A stretch of 15,680 nt of DNA from contig JAUILJ010000064.1 of assembly GCA_030433055.1 (NCBI GenBank), positions 1 through 15,680 of the forward strand. Reading direction: 5' to 3'. Positions 6,993-14,088 of the stretch are shown one piece after another. The notes below the pieces were generated by a model that saw only the letters and a program-made list of their open reading frames with translations, was not told where the DNA came from and did no database searches. This stretch comes from Polyangia bacterium (lineage in GTDB: Bacteria > Myxococcota_A > Polyangia > Polyangiales > Polyangiaceae). A program made the translations under genes and the position numbers. The number at the start of each line of letters is the position of its first letter. Positions within the stretch are counted from its first letter, which is position 1.

Positions 6993-7922
6993 TCAGCCGG
7001 TGGACGTCTTCTTGGCCCGGGTCTTCGGCTCTTTCTTCGCCGTCGGCTCCGCCTTCTTCACGGGTTTGGCCTTGGTCTTCTTGGCGTCCGCGCTCTTGCC
7101 GCTCGGCTTCTTTCCGTCCTTGGCTTCTTCGGCGGAGCCATCCTCGGCATCGTTACCTTGGGCGAGGCTCTTTTTGAGGGCCTCGAACAGGTCGATGATC
7201 TGCGCCTTGGGTTGCTCCGGCGCCAGCGTGATCTCCTGCCCGGCGACCTTCTGATCGACCACCTCGAGCACCCGCGACGCGTAGGCGTCTTTGAACTTCT
7301 CCGAGTCGAATTCATCGACCGTGAGTTGGTCGAGGAGCTTGTCGGCCAGGTCCTGCTCCGCGTCGCTGAAGGTAAACGTCGCGCCCTTGTCGACGTCGTC
7401 GTAGGCACGCACCTCCCCAGCGTAATACAGCTGGTGCAGGATGAGCCCGTCTAGGTAGGGGCGAATCATCACCAGTTGTTCTTTGCCACGCGCGGACCAG
7501 CTGCCCACCGCGACGCGCTCCTTGCGACGCATCGCTTCCGCGAGGAGCTTGTAGGCCTTGTCTCCTCCCTTGTCGGGACCGAGGTAGTAGCTCTTCTCGA
7601 CCTGGATGAAGTCAACCGTCTCCAGGGGCACGAACTCCACGATCTCCAGGGTGCTGCTGCGCTCCGCCTCGAGCTTCTTCAGTTCCTCATCGCTGAACTG
7701 TACGAACTGGCCCTTGGTGTATTCGTAGCCCTTGACCGTGTCCTTGCGGTCGATCACCACGTCGCACACCGGGCAGTAGAGCTGCTGCTTGATCCGGTTA
7801 CCGCACTCGGCGTGGAGCATGTTGAAGCTCACCGACTGGCTCGAAGCCGCCGTGAAGAGCTTGATCGGGATGGATACCAGGCCGAAGCTGATGGTTCCGG
7901 AACTGATCGCGCGTGCCGCCAT
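6993..7922 (-). CDS. ku: Ku protein of bacterial non-homologous end joining
   Basis: This is bacterial Ku, the homodimeric ring that threads onto broken DNA ends and recruits LigD. The 309 residues open with MAARAISSGTISFGLVSIPIKLF, the family signature, followed by KGYEYTKGQFVQFSDEEL (64-81) and the VGSWSARGKEQLVMIRPYLDGL region (142-163). The beta-barrel core ends near residue 250. The last 50 or so residues are a Lys/Ala/Pro-rich basic tail, as in many bacterial Ku proteins, where such tails contact DNA. A His37, Cys40, Cys50, Cys53 arrangement resembles a zinc-ribbon half. The ATG at 7922 matches the family N-terminus. The gene is divergent from ligD across 318 bp and is followed by smr after 11 bp. 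Confidence 0.96.
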   Translation of the reverse strand: MAARAISSGTISFGLVSIPIKLFTAASSQSVSFNMLHAECGNRIKQQLYCPVCDVVIDRKDTVKGYEYTKGQFVQFSDEELKKLEAERSSTLEIVEFVPLETVDFIQVEKSYYLGPDKGGDKAYKLLAEAMRRKERVAVGSWSARGKEQLVMIRPYLDGLILHQLYYAGEVRAYDDVDKGATFTFSDAEQDLADKLLDQLTVDEFDSEKFKDAYASRVLEVVDQKVAGQEITLAPEQPKAQIIDLFEALKKSLAQGNDAEDGSAEEAKDGKKPSGKSADAKKTKAKPVKKAEPTAKKEPKTRAKKTSTG

Positions 7923-8240
7923 GAGCGCAATGCTACGGGCCAGGGAGGCAAACCTCCAACATCCAGGCAGCGCCGGGGAGCGCTTTTGGCGGGTTTCGCG
8001 CGCTGATCCTCACGGTCCGCGGCGCTTGCATAAGGGGGCCCGCTCAGATGTCCAGTGGTGGGCCCGGATTGAGCGTCGCCAGGTCGCATTCCATCGCGTT
8101 TCCGCGCGCACAAGGTCGCCTGCCTGGCTGTGCGAGTCGTCGCCTAGGGTGGCAGGGCAGGGGGTGAGGCGGCACCGCGTTGTTCGTCGCTCCGAGGTTG
8201 CTGTGGCACCATCATCCAACCGCAGCCTGACTGAACATCC
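7923..8240. other. ku-ligD divergent intergenic region
   Basis: These 318 bp separate the ku and ligD start codons and should hold both promoters. I see no convincing -35/-10 pair for either gene. A short inverted repeat, GGAGG-CAAA-CCTCC (7944-7957), lies just upstream of ku, and two GGGCCC palindromes lie near 8036 and 8061. Longer open frames crossing the region have no family resemblance and look like GC-rich shadows. Confidence 0.6.
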
Positions 8241-10889
8241 GTGGCGAAACCCGACTCCCCCGAGCAGCGCGAAGATCCGCTCCGCAAGTATCGTGAGAAG
8301 CGCGATCCGGGGCGCACCAATGAGCCCTTCGCGACCGCAGGATCCGCCTCAGGCACCCGCGTTGGATCCTTCGTCGTGCACCTCCATGACGCCTCGCGGG
8401 AGCACTACGACCTCCGCATTCAGGCTGGAAACACCCTGCTCAGTTTCGCGGTGCCCAAGGGGCCTAGCCTGAATCCCATCGACAAGCGGCTCGCGGTGCA
8501 GACCGAGAATCATCCCCTCGAATACCTGGACTTCGAGGACGTGATCCCCGATGGCAACTACGGCGCCGGCCCGATGATCGTCTGGGATACGGGCACGGTA
8601 CGTTACCTCGAGGATACGGTTGAGGACGGGCTGGGGAAGGGCAAGGTAGACTTCTGGTTGGACGGCTACAAGCTGAAGGGCCGCTTCGCCTTGGTCGAGA
8701 CAGGCTCCCATCAGAAGCCCAAGCCGAAGCAGCCTCAGTGGCTACTGCTCAAGAAGACCGACGCATACTCGAACGACCGTGACATCGTGGGGGAGGAACC
8801 GTACAGCGTGATCTCCGGCCTTCGCGTGGACCAGCTGGAGAGCAAGCGTGAGCTGGTGGATGAGCTGGTTGGCCTTGCAAAGGAGGCTGGCGCCCAGCGC
8901 AGGACGCTCGATGTGAGCAAGCTGAGTCCGATGCTCTGCGCCACCGAAGGCGCCACGCTCGACGATGCCGCGCGGATTTACGAGCTGAAGCTGGACGGAG
9001 TGCGCATCGTTGCGGACAAGCAAGGGGAGGACGTCAGCTTGCGTTACCGCAAGCAACGGGCGGCGACCCTCACGTATCCGGAGGTCGTGCGATCCGTGCG
9101 GGCGCTCGCGCCGCGGCGCATCGTGCTGGATGGCGAAATAGTGGCATTCGACGAACAAGGAAAGCCGAGCTTCGAGCGCCTGGCCACACGCATTCACGCG
9201 ACCCGGCCCCTGGACGTTGCGAGGGCTCGCCGAGACGTCCCCGTGGTCTACATGGTCTTCGATGTGCTTGCGATCGAGGGTTGGGACCTGACGCAACTAC
9301 CGTTGCTGAAGCGCAAGGAGATCCTGATGCGGCTGCTGCCTGGGCGAGGACGTTTGCGGGCGCTGGACCACCTGAGTGACGACGGGCGTCCGTTGTTCGA
9401 GCTGTGCAAGCACGAAGGGCTGGAGGGCATCGTCGCTAAGCGCAAAGACGCGATCTACCGGCCCGGCCCCAAGCGCTTCGAAGACTGGGTAAAGATCAAG
9501 ACGGAGCGAGACGACGAGTTCGTGGTGGTCGGCTGGGAGCGCAAGAGGCGCTCGCGTACGCTGGGCTCCCTCATCCTCGCCGCCTATGAAGGCGATGAAC
9601 TCAAGCTTCGCGGGAAGGTCGGCTCGGGTCTCGACGACGCGACCCAGGATCAGCTGCTCGAGCTGCTGCGCTCGATTGAGGTCGATGAGTGTCCGGCGGG
9701 AGGTGAACTCGAGCGAGCACCGATGGAGCGCCACTTCGTAGAGCCGCGCTACGTGGTGAGCGTTCGCTATCTAGGCTGGTCGGACTCGGGCTCTCTGAGG
9801 TTCCCGGTCTTCCGCGGCCTACGCAGCGACGTGGATCCCCAAGACTGTACTGCGATGCCGGGTGAGCAACGGCTGGAGATCGCTCCCGAAGCAGGGAGCT
9901 TGGACCTGCCACGGCTATCCGCTTCGGTGGAAGCCCACCAGTCGCGGTCGAGCGCTGGGCGAGGGGAGCGCCTGATCACCCGCGCGCGCCTCACCAATCA
10001 AGCCAAGGTGTTCTGGCCGGATGAGGGCTACACCAAGGGTGAGCTATGTGAATACTACGCGGCCATTGCAGACACACTGCTTCCGTTCCTGAAGGGCCGC
10101 CCTATCATGCTTGTCCGTTATCCGGACGGAATCGCCGGTAAGAACTTCTATCAATGGAATGCGCCGAAGGGCACTCCGGACTGGCTCAGGACACTCCAGA
10201 TCCGCCACGAAGAGCGGGACGGTAAGACCGTATCGACGTTCCTGATAGACGACGCTGATGGGCTGATTCACATCGCGAACCTCGGCTGTATCCCGATTCA
10301 TGTCCTCGCGTGTCGCGAAGGCTCGCTCGACACCTGCGATTTCCTCACCATCGATTTCGACATGGCGGACAACCCGTTCCGCCACGCCGTGACCCTGGCG
10401 CTCTCGTTGCGAGACCTGCTGGCGGAGCTCGGCCTGGTCGGATTTCCCAAGACCAGCGGGCAGACGGGCATGCACGTGATGATTCCCATGGGCGACGCGG
10501 CGCGAGGCGGTGGCGTGCCCTTCGAGACTGCGAAAATCCTCGTGGAATTGATCGGGCGCCTGCTCTGGCTCCGCCACCAAGACATCACCACGATGGAGCG
10601 CCGAGTCACCGAGCGTGGAGGCAAGATCTTGATCGATGTCGGGCAGACCGGGAGGTCGCGCACGATCGTTGGTCCCTATTCGGTGCGGGCCTACCCGGGA
10701 GCGCGGGTGAGTACGCCCCTGGAGTGGGACGAAGTGCACCTCGCCCTGGATCCGGCGGCGTACACCATGTTCACGGTACCCGCGCGCATGGCCGAGCGAG
10801 AAGACCCGCTGCGAGACCTGATGGACGTCGAGGTGGACGTGCCTCGAGCGGTGGCCAAGCTCGAGAGCTTGTTGGCGCCTCACGCGTAG
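8241..10889 (+). CDS. ligD: multifunctional DNA ligase D (phosphoesterase-ligase-polymerase)
   Basis: This is LigD, the ATP-dependent ligase of bacterial non-homologous end joining. The 882 residues hold three domains in Pseudomonas-type order. The 3'-phosphoesterase domain (about 15-195) has H49, H55-Y-D57-L-R59 and H91, matching its metal and catalytic residues. The ATP-dependent ligase domain (about 225-540) has ELKLDGVR with nucleophile Lys250, DGEIVAFD (297-304), VYMVFDVL (336-343) and EGIVAKRKDAIYRPG (395-409). The primase-type polymerase domain (about 580-870) has the DFD metal site (Asp705, Asp707), KTSGQTGMHV (737-746) and a third Asp near 799. All active-site motifs look intact. The start is a GTG with a weak ribosome binding site; the PE domain follows 13 residues later. 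It is divergent from ku and ends before a bidirectional hairpin. Confidence 0.97.
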   Translation: MAKPDSPEQREDPLRKYREKRDPGRTNEPFATAGSASGTRVGSFVVHLHDASREHYDLRIQAGNTLLSFAVPKGPSLNPIDKRLAVQTENHPLEYLDFEDVIPDGNYGAGPMIVWDTGTVRYLEDTVEDGLGKGKVDFWLDGYKLKGRFALVETGSHQKPKPKQPQWLLLKKTDAYSNDRDIVGEEPYSVISGLRVDQLESKRELVDELVGLAKEAGAQRRTLDVSKLSPMLCATEGATLDDAARIYELKLDGVRIVADKQGEDVSLRYRKQRAATLTYPEVVRSVRALAPRRIVLDGEIVAFDEQGKPSFERLATRIHATRPLDVARARRDVPVVYMVFDVLAIEGWDLTQLPLLKRKEILMRLLPGRGRLRALDHLSDDGRPLFELCKHEGLEGIVAKRKDAIYRPGPKRFEDWVKIKTERDDEFVVVGWERKRRSRTLGSLILAAYEGDELKLRGKVGSGLDDATQDQLLELLRSIEVDECPAGGELERAPMERHFVEPRYVVSVRYLGWSDSGSLRFPVFRGLRSDVDPQDCTAMPGEQRLEIAPEAGSLDLPRLSASVEAHQSRSSAGRGERLITRARLTNQAKVFWPDEGYTKGELCEYYAAIADTLLPFLKGRPIMLVRYPDGIAGKNFYQWNAPKGTPDWLRTLQIRHEERDGKTVSTFLIDDADGLIHIANLGCIPIHVLACREGSLDTCDFLTIDFDMADNPFRHAVTLALSLRDLLAELGLVGFPKTSGQTGMHVMIPMGDAARGGGVPFETAKILVELIGRLLWLRHQDITTMERRVTERGGKILIDVGQTGRSRTIVGPYSVRAYPGARVSTPLEWDEVHLALDPAAYTMFTVPARMAEREDPLRDLMDVEVDVPRAVAKLESLLAPHA

Positions 10890-10928
10890 CCCGGCGCTGA
10901 CCTAGTGTCCTGTCTCCGTAGTTCGCTA

Positions 10929-10971
10929 CAAAACTCGCTCACCCCCAGGGGGCGTGGGCGAGCGAGTTTTG
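10929..10971. terminator. bidirectional intrinsic terminator
   Basis: CAAAACTCGCTC (10929-10940) and GAGCGAGTTTTG (10960-10971) form a perfect 12-bp stem. The 19-base loop contains a CCCC/GGGG pair that can extend it. The outer ends are A-rich on the left and T-rich on the right, so the transcript from either strand would end in a U-tract. It lies 39 bp after the ligD stop and 78 bp before the stop of the minus-strand lipoprotein gene, as expected of a terminator shared by convergent units. Confidence 0.8.
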
Positions 10972-11049
10972 CGCCTTCGCGCGTCTATTGAGACGAGGAA
11001 ACCCTGCATCGACTCGTTCAGCGAATCACAGATCCGCCTCACTAGCGGT

Positions 11050-11388
11050 TCAGAACACCAGGCACTGCTCCAAACGATCGGCGTTCGGGGCGTGCATCGC
11101 ACAGTCGTATTGCTTGCGACTGACCTGGCTCGTGCACGCGGCGAACTCCGGAGAGCTCTCCGCCTTGGCCCGAGCTGCGCGCTGCTTCCGGCGCACCTCC
11201 TCGAAGGGCACGTCGGGCTCCTGGTCGTGCATCAAGAACTCCACGTAGCGATCCAGCATCTGGTCGCACTCACGTTGCTCGACCGGCTTGCCGCAGCCGA
11301 AGCAGAGTGCGGAAACGGACGCGGCGAGCAGGCCGAGCCGAACGACGCCTTGCCTACGCGCAACGCTCGCCGCGCTCAGCGGGCGCAC
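11050..11388 (-). CDS. small Cys-rich putative lipoprotein or exported protein (paralogue 2)
   Basis: No function is recognised. From a GTG at 11388 the protein has 112 residues. An N-terminal basic stretch and a hydrophobic core (GVVRLGLLAASVSALCFGC) look like a signal peptide. The last Cys is followed by Gly-Lys-Pro, so a lipobox-like cleavage is possible, although CFGC is a poor lipobox. The mature part is charged and helical. It contains QRECDQMLDRYVEFL, a PEFAACTSQVSRKQYDC segment and a closing EQCL, giving four further Cys that could form two disulfides in the periplasm. The GTG lies inside the last codons of the upstream gene (13-base overlap), so the two are translationally coupled. 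It aligns with that gene around EC, PE(Y/F), Cys and Cys, so they appear to be diverged tandem duplicates. Confidence 0.7.
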   Translation of the reverse strand: MRPLSAASVARRQGVVRLGLLAASVSALCFGCGKPVEQRECDQMLDRYVEFLMHDQEPDVPFEEVRRKQRAARAKAESSPEFAACTSQVSRKQYDCAMHAPNADRLEQCLVF

Positions 11389-11681
11389 TTGGTCTTGATC
11401 TCCTCGGGTGACTTCGCGTTCCTGACACACGCCAGTGAAGACTCGGTGATGCGCTTGCCCACGCAGCCCTCCATCGTCTTTTGGTACTCCGGGTCCTTCT
11501 CGGCCTCGGCGACCCGTCGATTCACCTCGGCTTCGTCGAAGCCTCGACCTTGCAGCCGCAAGCGGGCGATGTGCTCGGCGAGCTCCTTGCACTCGCTCTT
11601 GCTTGCCGGGTGACCACAGCCGGCAGTCCCGAGCAGGCACGCGGTGAGGGAGAAGGTGAGGATGAGGGCTCTGGAGACCAT
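11376..11681 (-). CDS. small Cys-rich lipoprotein (paralogue 1)
   Basis: No function is recognised. The ATG at 11681 gives 101 residues beginning MVSRALILTFSLTACLLGTAGC. This is a typical lipoprotein signal peptide with lipobox TAGC and lipidated Cys22. The mature protein is short, charged and mainly helical. It contains SKSECKELAEHIARL, a DEAEVNRRVAEAEKDPEY helix and a C-terminal part with CVGKRITESSLACVR and a final CAR. That gives four Cys besides the lipid anchor, likely disulfide-bonded outside the cytoplasm. The frame stays open upstream to 11822, but only the ATG at 11681 gives a proper signal peptide. It overlaps the next gene by 13 bases and shares its Cys and Pro-Glu pattern. The pair lies convergent to ligD behind a shared terminator and divergent from the TPR gene (287-bp gap). 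Confidence 0.78.
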   Translation of the reverse strand: MVSRALILTFSLTACLLGTAGCGHPASKSECKELAEHIARLRLQGRGFDEAEVNRRVAEAEKDPEYQKTMEGCVGKRITESSLACVRNAKSPEEIKTKCAR

Positions 11682-11937
11682 GAAGCGCTTTCGAGGGGAT
11701 GAGTTCGCGCCTCGGCGGGCGAAACTGGCGCCGCGAGCGCCCGGGAGCCGACGATTGTCGGTCGGCTCCGGACGAGCTGGGGGTAGCCCTGGAGCTCCTG
11801 ACTCAGTGCGGCGCAGCTTCAATAGGCCCAGAGGCTCGCCTCATCAAGCCCTCAGACTGGGTCACGGGAGCCAGAAAGCCGCTGTAGGACGTTGTTTGGT
11901 GCAGCGAGCGGAACCCTTTTTGTCGAAATCTGGACGG

Positions 11938-11964
11938 TTGTGCAGGTGCTGCTAATTTTACACT
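11938..11964 (+). promoter_or_regulatory. weak promoter candidate in front of the TPR gene
   Basis: A locally AT-rich patch stands out of the GC-rich background just before the ATG at 11969. TACACT (11959-11964) resembles a -10 box, and TTGTGC (11938-11943) is a -35 candidate, but the spacing is only 15 bp. If this -10 is used, transcription would begin almost at the ATG, giving a leaderless message. That fits the lack of a ribosome binding site there. The rest of the 287-bp gap between the divergent starts (11682-11968) shows nothing else I can name. Confidence 0.3.
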
Positions 11965-11968
11965 ACAA

Positions 11969-12772
11969 ATGTCGCGCTCTCGCGATCGAGCCGTTCGGGA
12001 ATCGTGTCCCGCGCCGCCACTGGCACGAGCCCGTCCTCGTGGCAGTGAAAGCCCTGAATTGTTGCTGCAAAAGGCTTCTCGCGCACGTACGCCCGCTACC
12101 CGGGCGAAGTACGCGAAACGCGGCCTGGCGCACCCCGACGGTGTCGATCTGGACACGCGAGCGCTGCTCCTGCGGCAGCTCTACCTGTCTCAGATGGAGG
12201 GGCGGAGGTTTCGCGAGGCGCTGGAGAGCGCCGTGCTCGCGGTTGCGACCGGCGTGATGCCCGATGTGGCCCGTCAAGATGCGGCTCGCGCCTGTCTGGG
12301 GCTGGGTGACCACCGCCGCGCCGTCGAGCACCTTCGGATCGCCACCCGCGTGTGTCCGGCATCTCGCCGGGCGTTTCACCTCTGGACCCTGGGTAGCTCG
12401 CTGTATCTGGCCGGTTCGCATCGTCCCGCGATTGGTGCGCTCGAGCGCGCCGTGCGCTGGGGTACTCGAGACAAGCCGCTGTATCGTGCTCAGCTCGCCC
12501 TGGCCCGCCTGGAGCTTGGGGAGGACTCGGTCTTCGAAGAGCTGCGCGAGCTACGCGACGCGCTCGAGTCAGTTCCGTGCGGTCAAGGTTATGGCCAGTT
12601 CGTGCTGGGCGAGATCACGTTTCACCTTGGTGAGACGGACGCGTCTCTGCGCTACCTAGACAATTTCGTGAGGCGCTCGACGACCGGCCGGATCGCGCTC
12701 CAGGTGGCGCTGGAGGCTGAGGTGAGTCGCGCTCAAGAGCTGATCACGAAGATCGTAGCCGGCGAAGACTGA
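11969..12772 (+). CDS. tetratricopeptide-repeat protein
   Basis: This 267-residue protein is an array of helix-turn-helix units of TPR type, a scaffold for protein-protein contacts. After a basic, Pro-rich N-terminal stretch of about 40 residues, TPR-like pairs can be read at about 67-99 (LYLSQMEGRRFREALESAVLA), 101-134 (RACLGLGDHRRAVEHLRIA) and 138-170 (LGSSLYLAGSHRPAIGALERA). A weaker C-terminal unit lies at 208-238 (FVLGEITFHLGETDASLRYL). There is no signal peptide or membrane helix, so it is probably cytoplasmic. The ATG at 11969 has no ribosome binding site; a later start cannot be excluded because the basic leader is not repeat-like. It stands alone, divergent from the small lipoprotein pair. 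The partner and role cannot be told from sequence. Confidence 0.82.
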   Translation: MSRSRDRAVRESCPAPPLARARPRGSESPELLLQKASRARTPATRAKYAKRGLAHPDGVDLDTRALLLRQLYLSQMEGRRFREALESAVLAVATGVMPDVARQDAARACLGLGDHRRAVEHLRIATRVCPASRRAFHLWTLGSSLYLAGSHRPAIGALERAVRWGTRDKPLYRAQLALARLELGEDSVFEELRELRDALESVPCGQGYGQFVLGEITFHLGETDASLRYLDNFVRRSTTGRIALQVALEAEVSRAQELITKIVAGED

Positions 12773-12924
12773 GCCTGGACGGTAGCGCTGCCGGTGGTCG
12801 CGCTTGGAGCCGCGCCTCCCCCCCAACCCTTGGGAGAGGCTCTTGGGACTGTGCAGCGCGACCATTGGTGGACCCGTTGGCCCGCTGCGGTCCTGGCGCC
12901 GCGCGTGGGCGGTTTCTGCAGGTG

Positions 12925-12953
12925 TTGCAGTTTCTTTGTTGAAACACTGTATT
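12925..12953 (+). promoter_or_regulatory. sigma-70-like promoter candidate for the hydrolase gene
   Basis: TTGCAG (12925-12930) and TGTATT (12948-12953) are separated by an AT-rich 17-bp spacer. They match the -35 consensus at three and the -10 consensus at four of six positions. The local AT-richness contrasts sharply with the flanks. Transcription would start near 12960, about 50 bases before the ATG at 13012. Confidence 0.45.
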
Positions 12954-13000
12954 GAAGGTGGCGCGCCGATGTGGTCTATCCGAGCCGCGCGGAAGCGTGG

Positions 13001-13006
13001 AAGGAG
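13001..13006 (+). promoter_or_regulatory. ribosome binding site deciding the hydrolase start
   Basis: AAGGAG lies 5 bases before the ATG at 13012. It selects this start over the in-frame upstream start at 12952. The choice is confirmed by the lipoprotein signal peptide that begins here. Confidence 0.8.
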
Positions 13007-13011
13007 TAGCC

Positions 13012-14004
13012 ATGGTTGGTCTAACGTTGCGTGGTGTGTGGCCGGTACTCGGTTGTCTGAGCTTGTTGGTGGCTTGTTCGGGCGAGCCGAACGACGGCGT
13101 CGGTGAAGGAGTCGCAGAGCGCGCTCAGGCGCACCATCGGCACCATCCGGGGGAGCTGAGGACGCGGAGAGTGCGCGTCACCGGGCCCAGACTGGGCGTA
13201 CAGAAGCTCGCCTACTGGGATACGGGGAACGACGCGCCTCCGATCGTCTTCGTGCACTCGAACTCGTGTTCGAAAGAGTGCTGGGAGCGCCAGTTCGCGC
13301 AGACCCTGCCTGACGGGTCGGTCAACCCGCTGCGTGAGTATCGCCTGATTGCTTTCGACATGCCCGGGCACGGGGACACGCGACGCATCGACGGCGAGCC
13401 GAACGCCTACAGCATTCAGCTATACGCCGAGTCCATCTCCGCCTTCAGCGAGGCGCTCGGCCTGCACGACGCGGTCTATGTCGGACACAGCCTTGGGGGC
13501 CATGCGCTGATCGAGGCAGGCCAATTCCTCCCGGATCCAGCGGGGGCGTTGATCTTCGGCACGCCGCCGGTCTCGACGCCGGAGCAGCTGGGGGCGGCCT
13601 TCTTTCCGATGCCTGGCGGTCCGCACTACCTGACGGCCAGTCTGAGCTCGGAGGACATCCACCACTGGGAGGCGACGGTCTACTACAGCGAGATTCCTGA
13701 GCACTTCGCCCGCTCGGTTCGCAAGACGGATCCTCGGGCGCGGGGCGACCTACCCGCGTCCCTGGCGGTGTTGGCTGACGAGGTGGGCATGGTGAAGGAC
13801 TACCCTTGCCCCATCGGCATCATTCACGGGAAGTACGAGCGCTCGGTGCGCCTGAGCTATCTGGAGAGCCTGCACCTGGACGCCCAGCTCTGGCACGGGG
13901 GGATTCAGCTCGTCGACGAGAGCAATCACTTCGTGAGCTGGGACCAGCCGGTGGTCTTCAACACACTGGTGACCCAGATGGCCGACGAGGTGAACACCCC
14001 CTGA
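13012..14004 (+). CDS. lipoprotein alpha/beta hydrolase
   Basis: This is an exported alpha/beta-hydrolase-fold enzyme of 330 residues. A lipoprotein signal peptide ends in LVAC with lipid-anchor Cys22, and a short His-rich linker (HHRHHP, 41-46) follows. The fold shows VFVHSN (79-84, oxyanion loop), DMPGHGDT (116-123), the nucleophile elbow GHSLGG with Ser160 (158-163) and a C-terminal SNH with His306. At the usual acid position the sequence is HGKYERSV, with Glu276 where Asp is normal, so the triad may be Ser-Glu-His. Cys86 and Cys90 flank the oxyanion loop and could form a disulfide. Esterase, lipase or haloalkane-type activity is possible; the substrate is not evident. It ends convergently 84 bp from the lipoprotein gene at 14089. 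Confidence 0.88.
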   Translation: MVGLTLRGVWPVLGCLSLLVACSGEPNDGVGEGVAERAQAHHRHHPGELRTRRVRVTGPRLGVQKLAYWDTGNDAPPIVFVHSNSCSKECWERQFAQTLPDGSVNPLREYRLIAFDMPGHGDTRRIDGEPNAYSIQLYAESISAFSEALGLHDAVYVGHSLGGHALIEAGQFLPDPAGALIFGTPPVSTPEQLGAAFFPMPGGPHYLTASLSSEDIHHWEATVYYSEIPEHFARSVRKTDPRARGDLPASLAVLADEVGMVKDYPCPIGIIHGKYERSVRLSYLESLHLDAQLWHGGIQLVDESNHFVSWDQPVVFNTLVTQMADEVNTP

Positions 14005-14029
14005 ACGCGAATATGTTGCCGTGCGGAAG

Positions 14030-14050
14030 GGCGCGTAGGTCTTGCGCGCC
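14030..14050. terminator. short hairpin between convergent genes
   Basis: GGCGCG (14030-14035) and CGCGCC (14045-14050) form a 6-bp stem with a 9-base loop in the 84-bp gap between two convergent genes. There is no T-run on either side, so termination here is only a possibility. Confidence 0.25.
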
Positions 14051-14088
14051 GAGCAGGGTTGATGGCCGCCTGCCCAAGCGACCGGCTT

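Larger units (their letters stand above)
12773..13011 (+). other. intergenic region with leader of the hydrolase gene
   Basis: These 239 bp hold no credible gene. The only recognisable contents are a promoter-like pair near 12925-12953 and the ribosome binding site AAGGAG at 13001-13006. A small inverted repeat, GTTTC-TTTGTT-GAAAC (12929-12945 region), lies inside the promoter spacer and could be an operator, though it is short. Confidence 0.55.

Noticed and set aside
8036..8066. Two GGGCCC palindromes upstream of ligD as a possible operator
   Set aside because: The hexamer is expected often in GC-rich DNA, and the surrounding bases do not form a longer symmetry.
7789..8472. Open frame spanning the ku-ligD intergenic region
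   Set aside because: It overlaps the starts of both ku and ligD, has no ribosome binding site and shows low-complexity Arg/Ser/Pro composition.
10044..10883. 279-residue open frame on the minus strand
   Set aside because: It is antisense to the intact LigD polymerase domain and has the composition of a shadow frame.
6685..10889. Mobile element or phage origin of the end-joining genes
   Set aside because: No integrase, transposase, tRNA boundary or long direct or inverted repeats flank the genes, and base composition by eye matches the neighbours.
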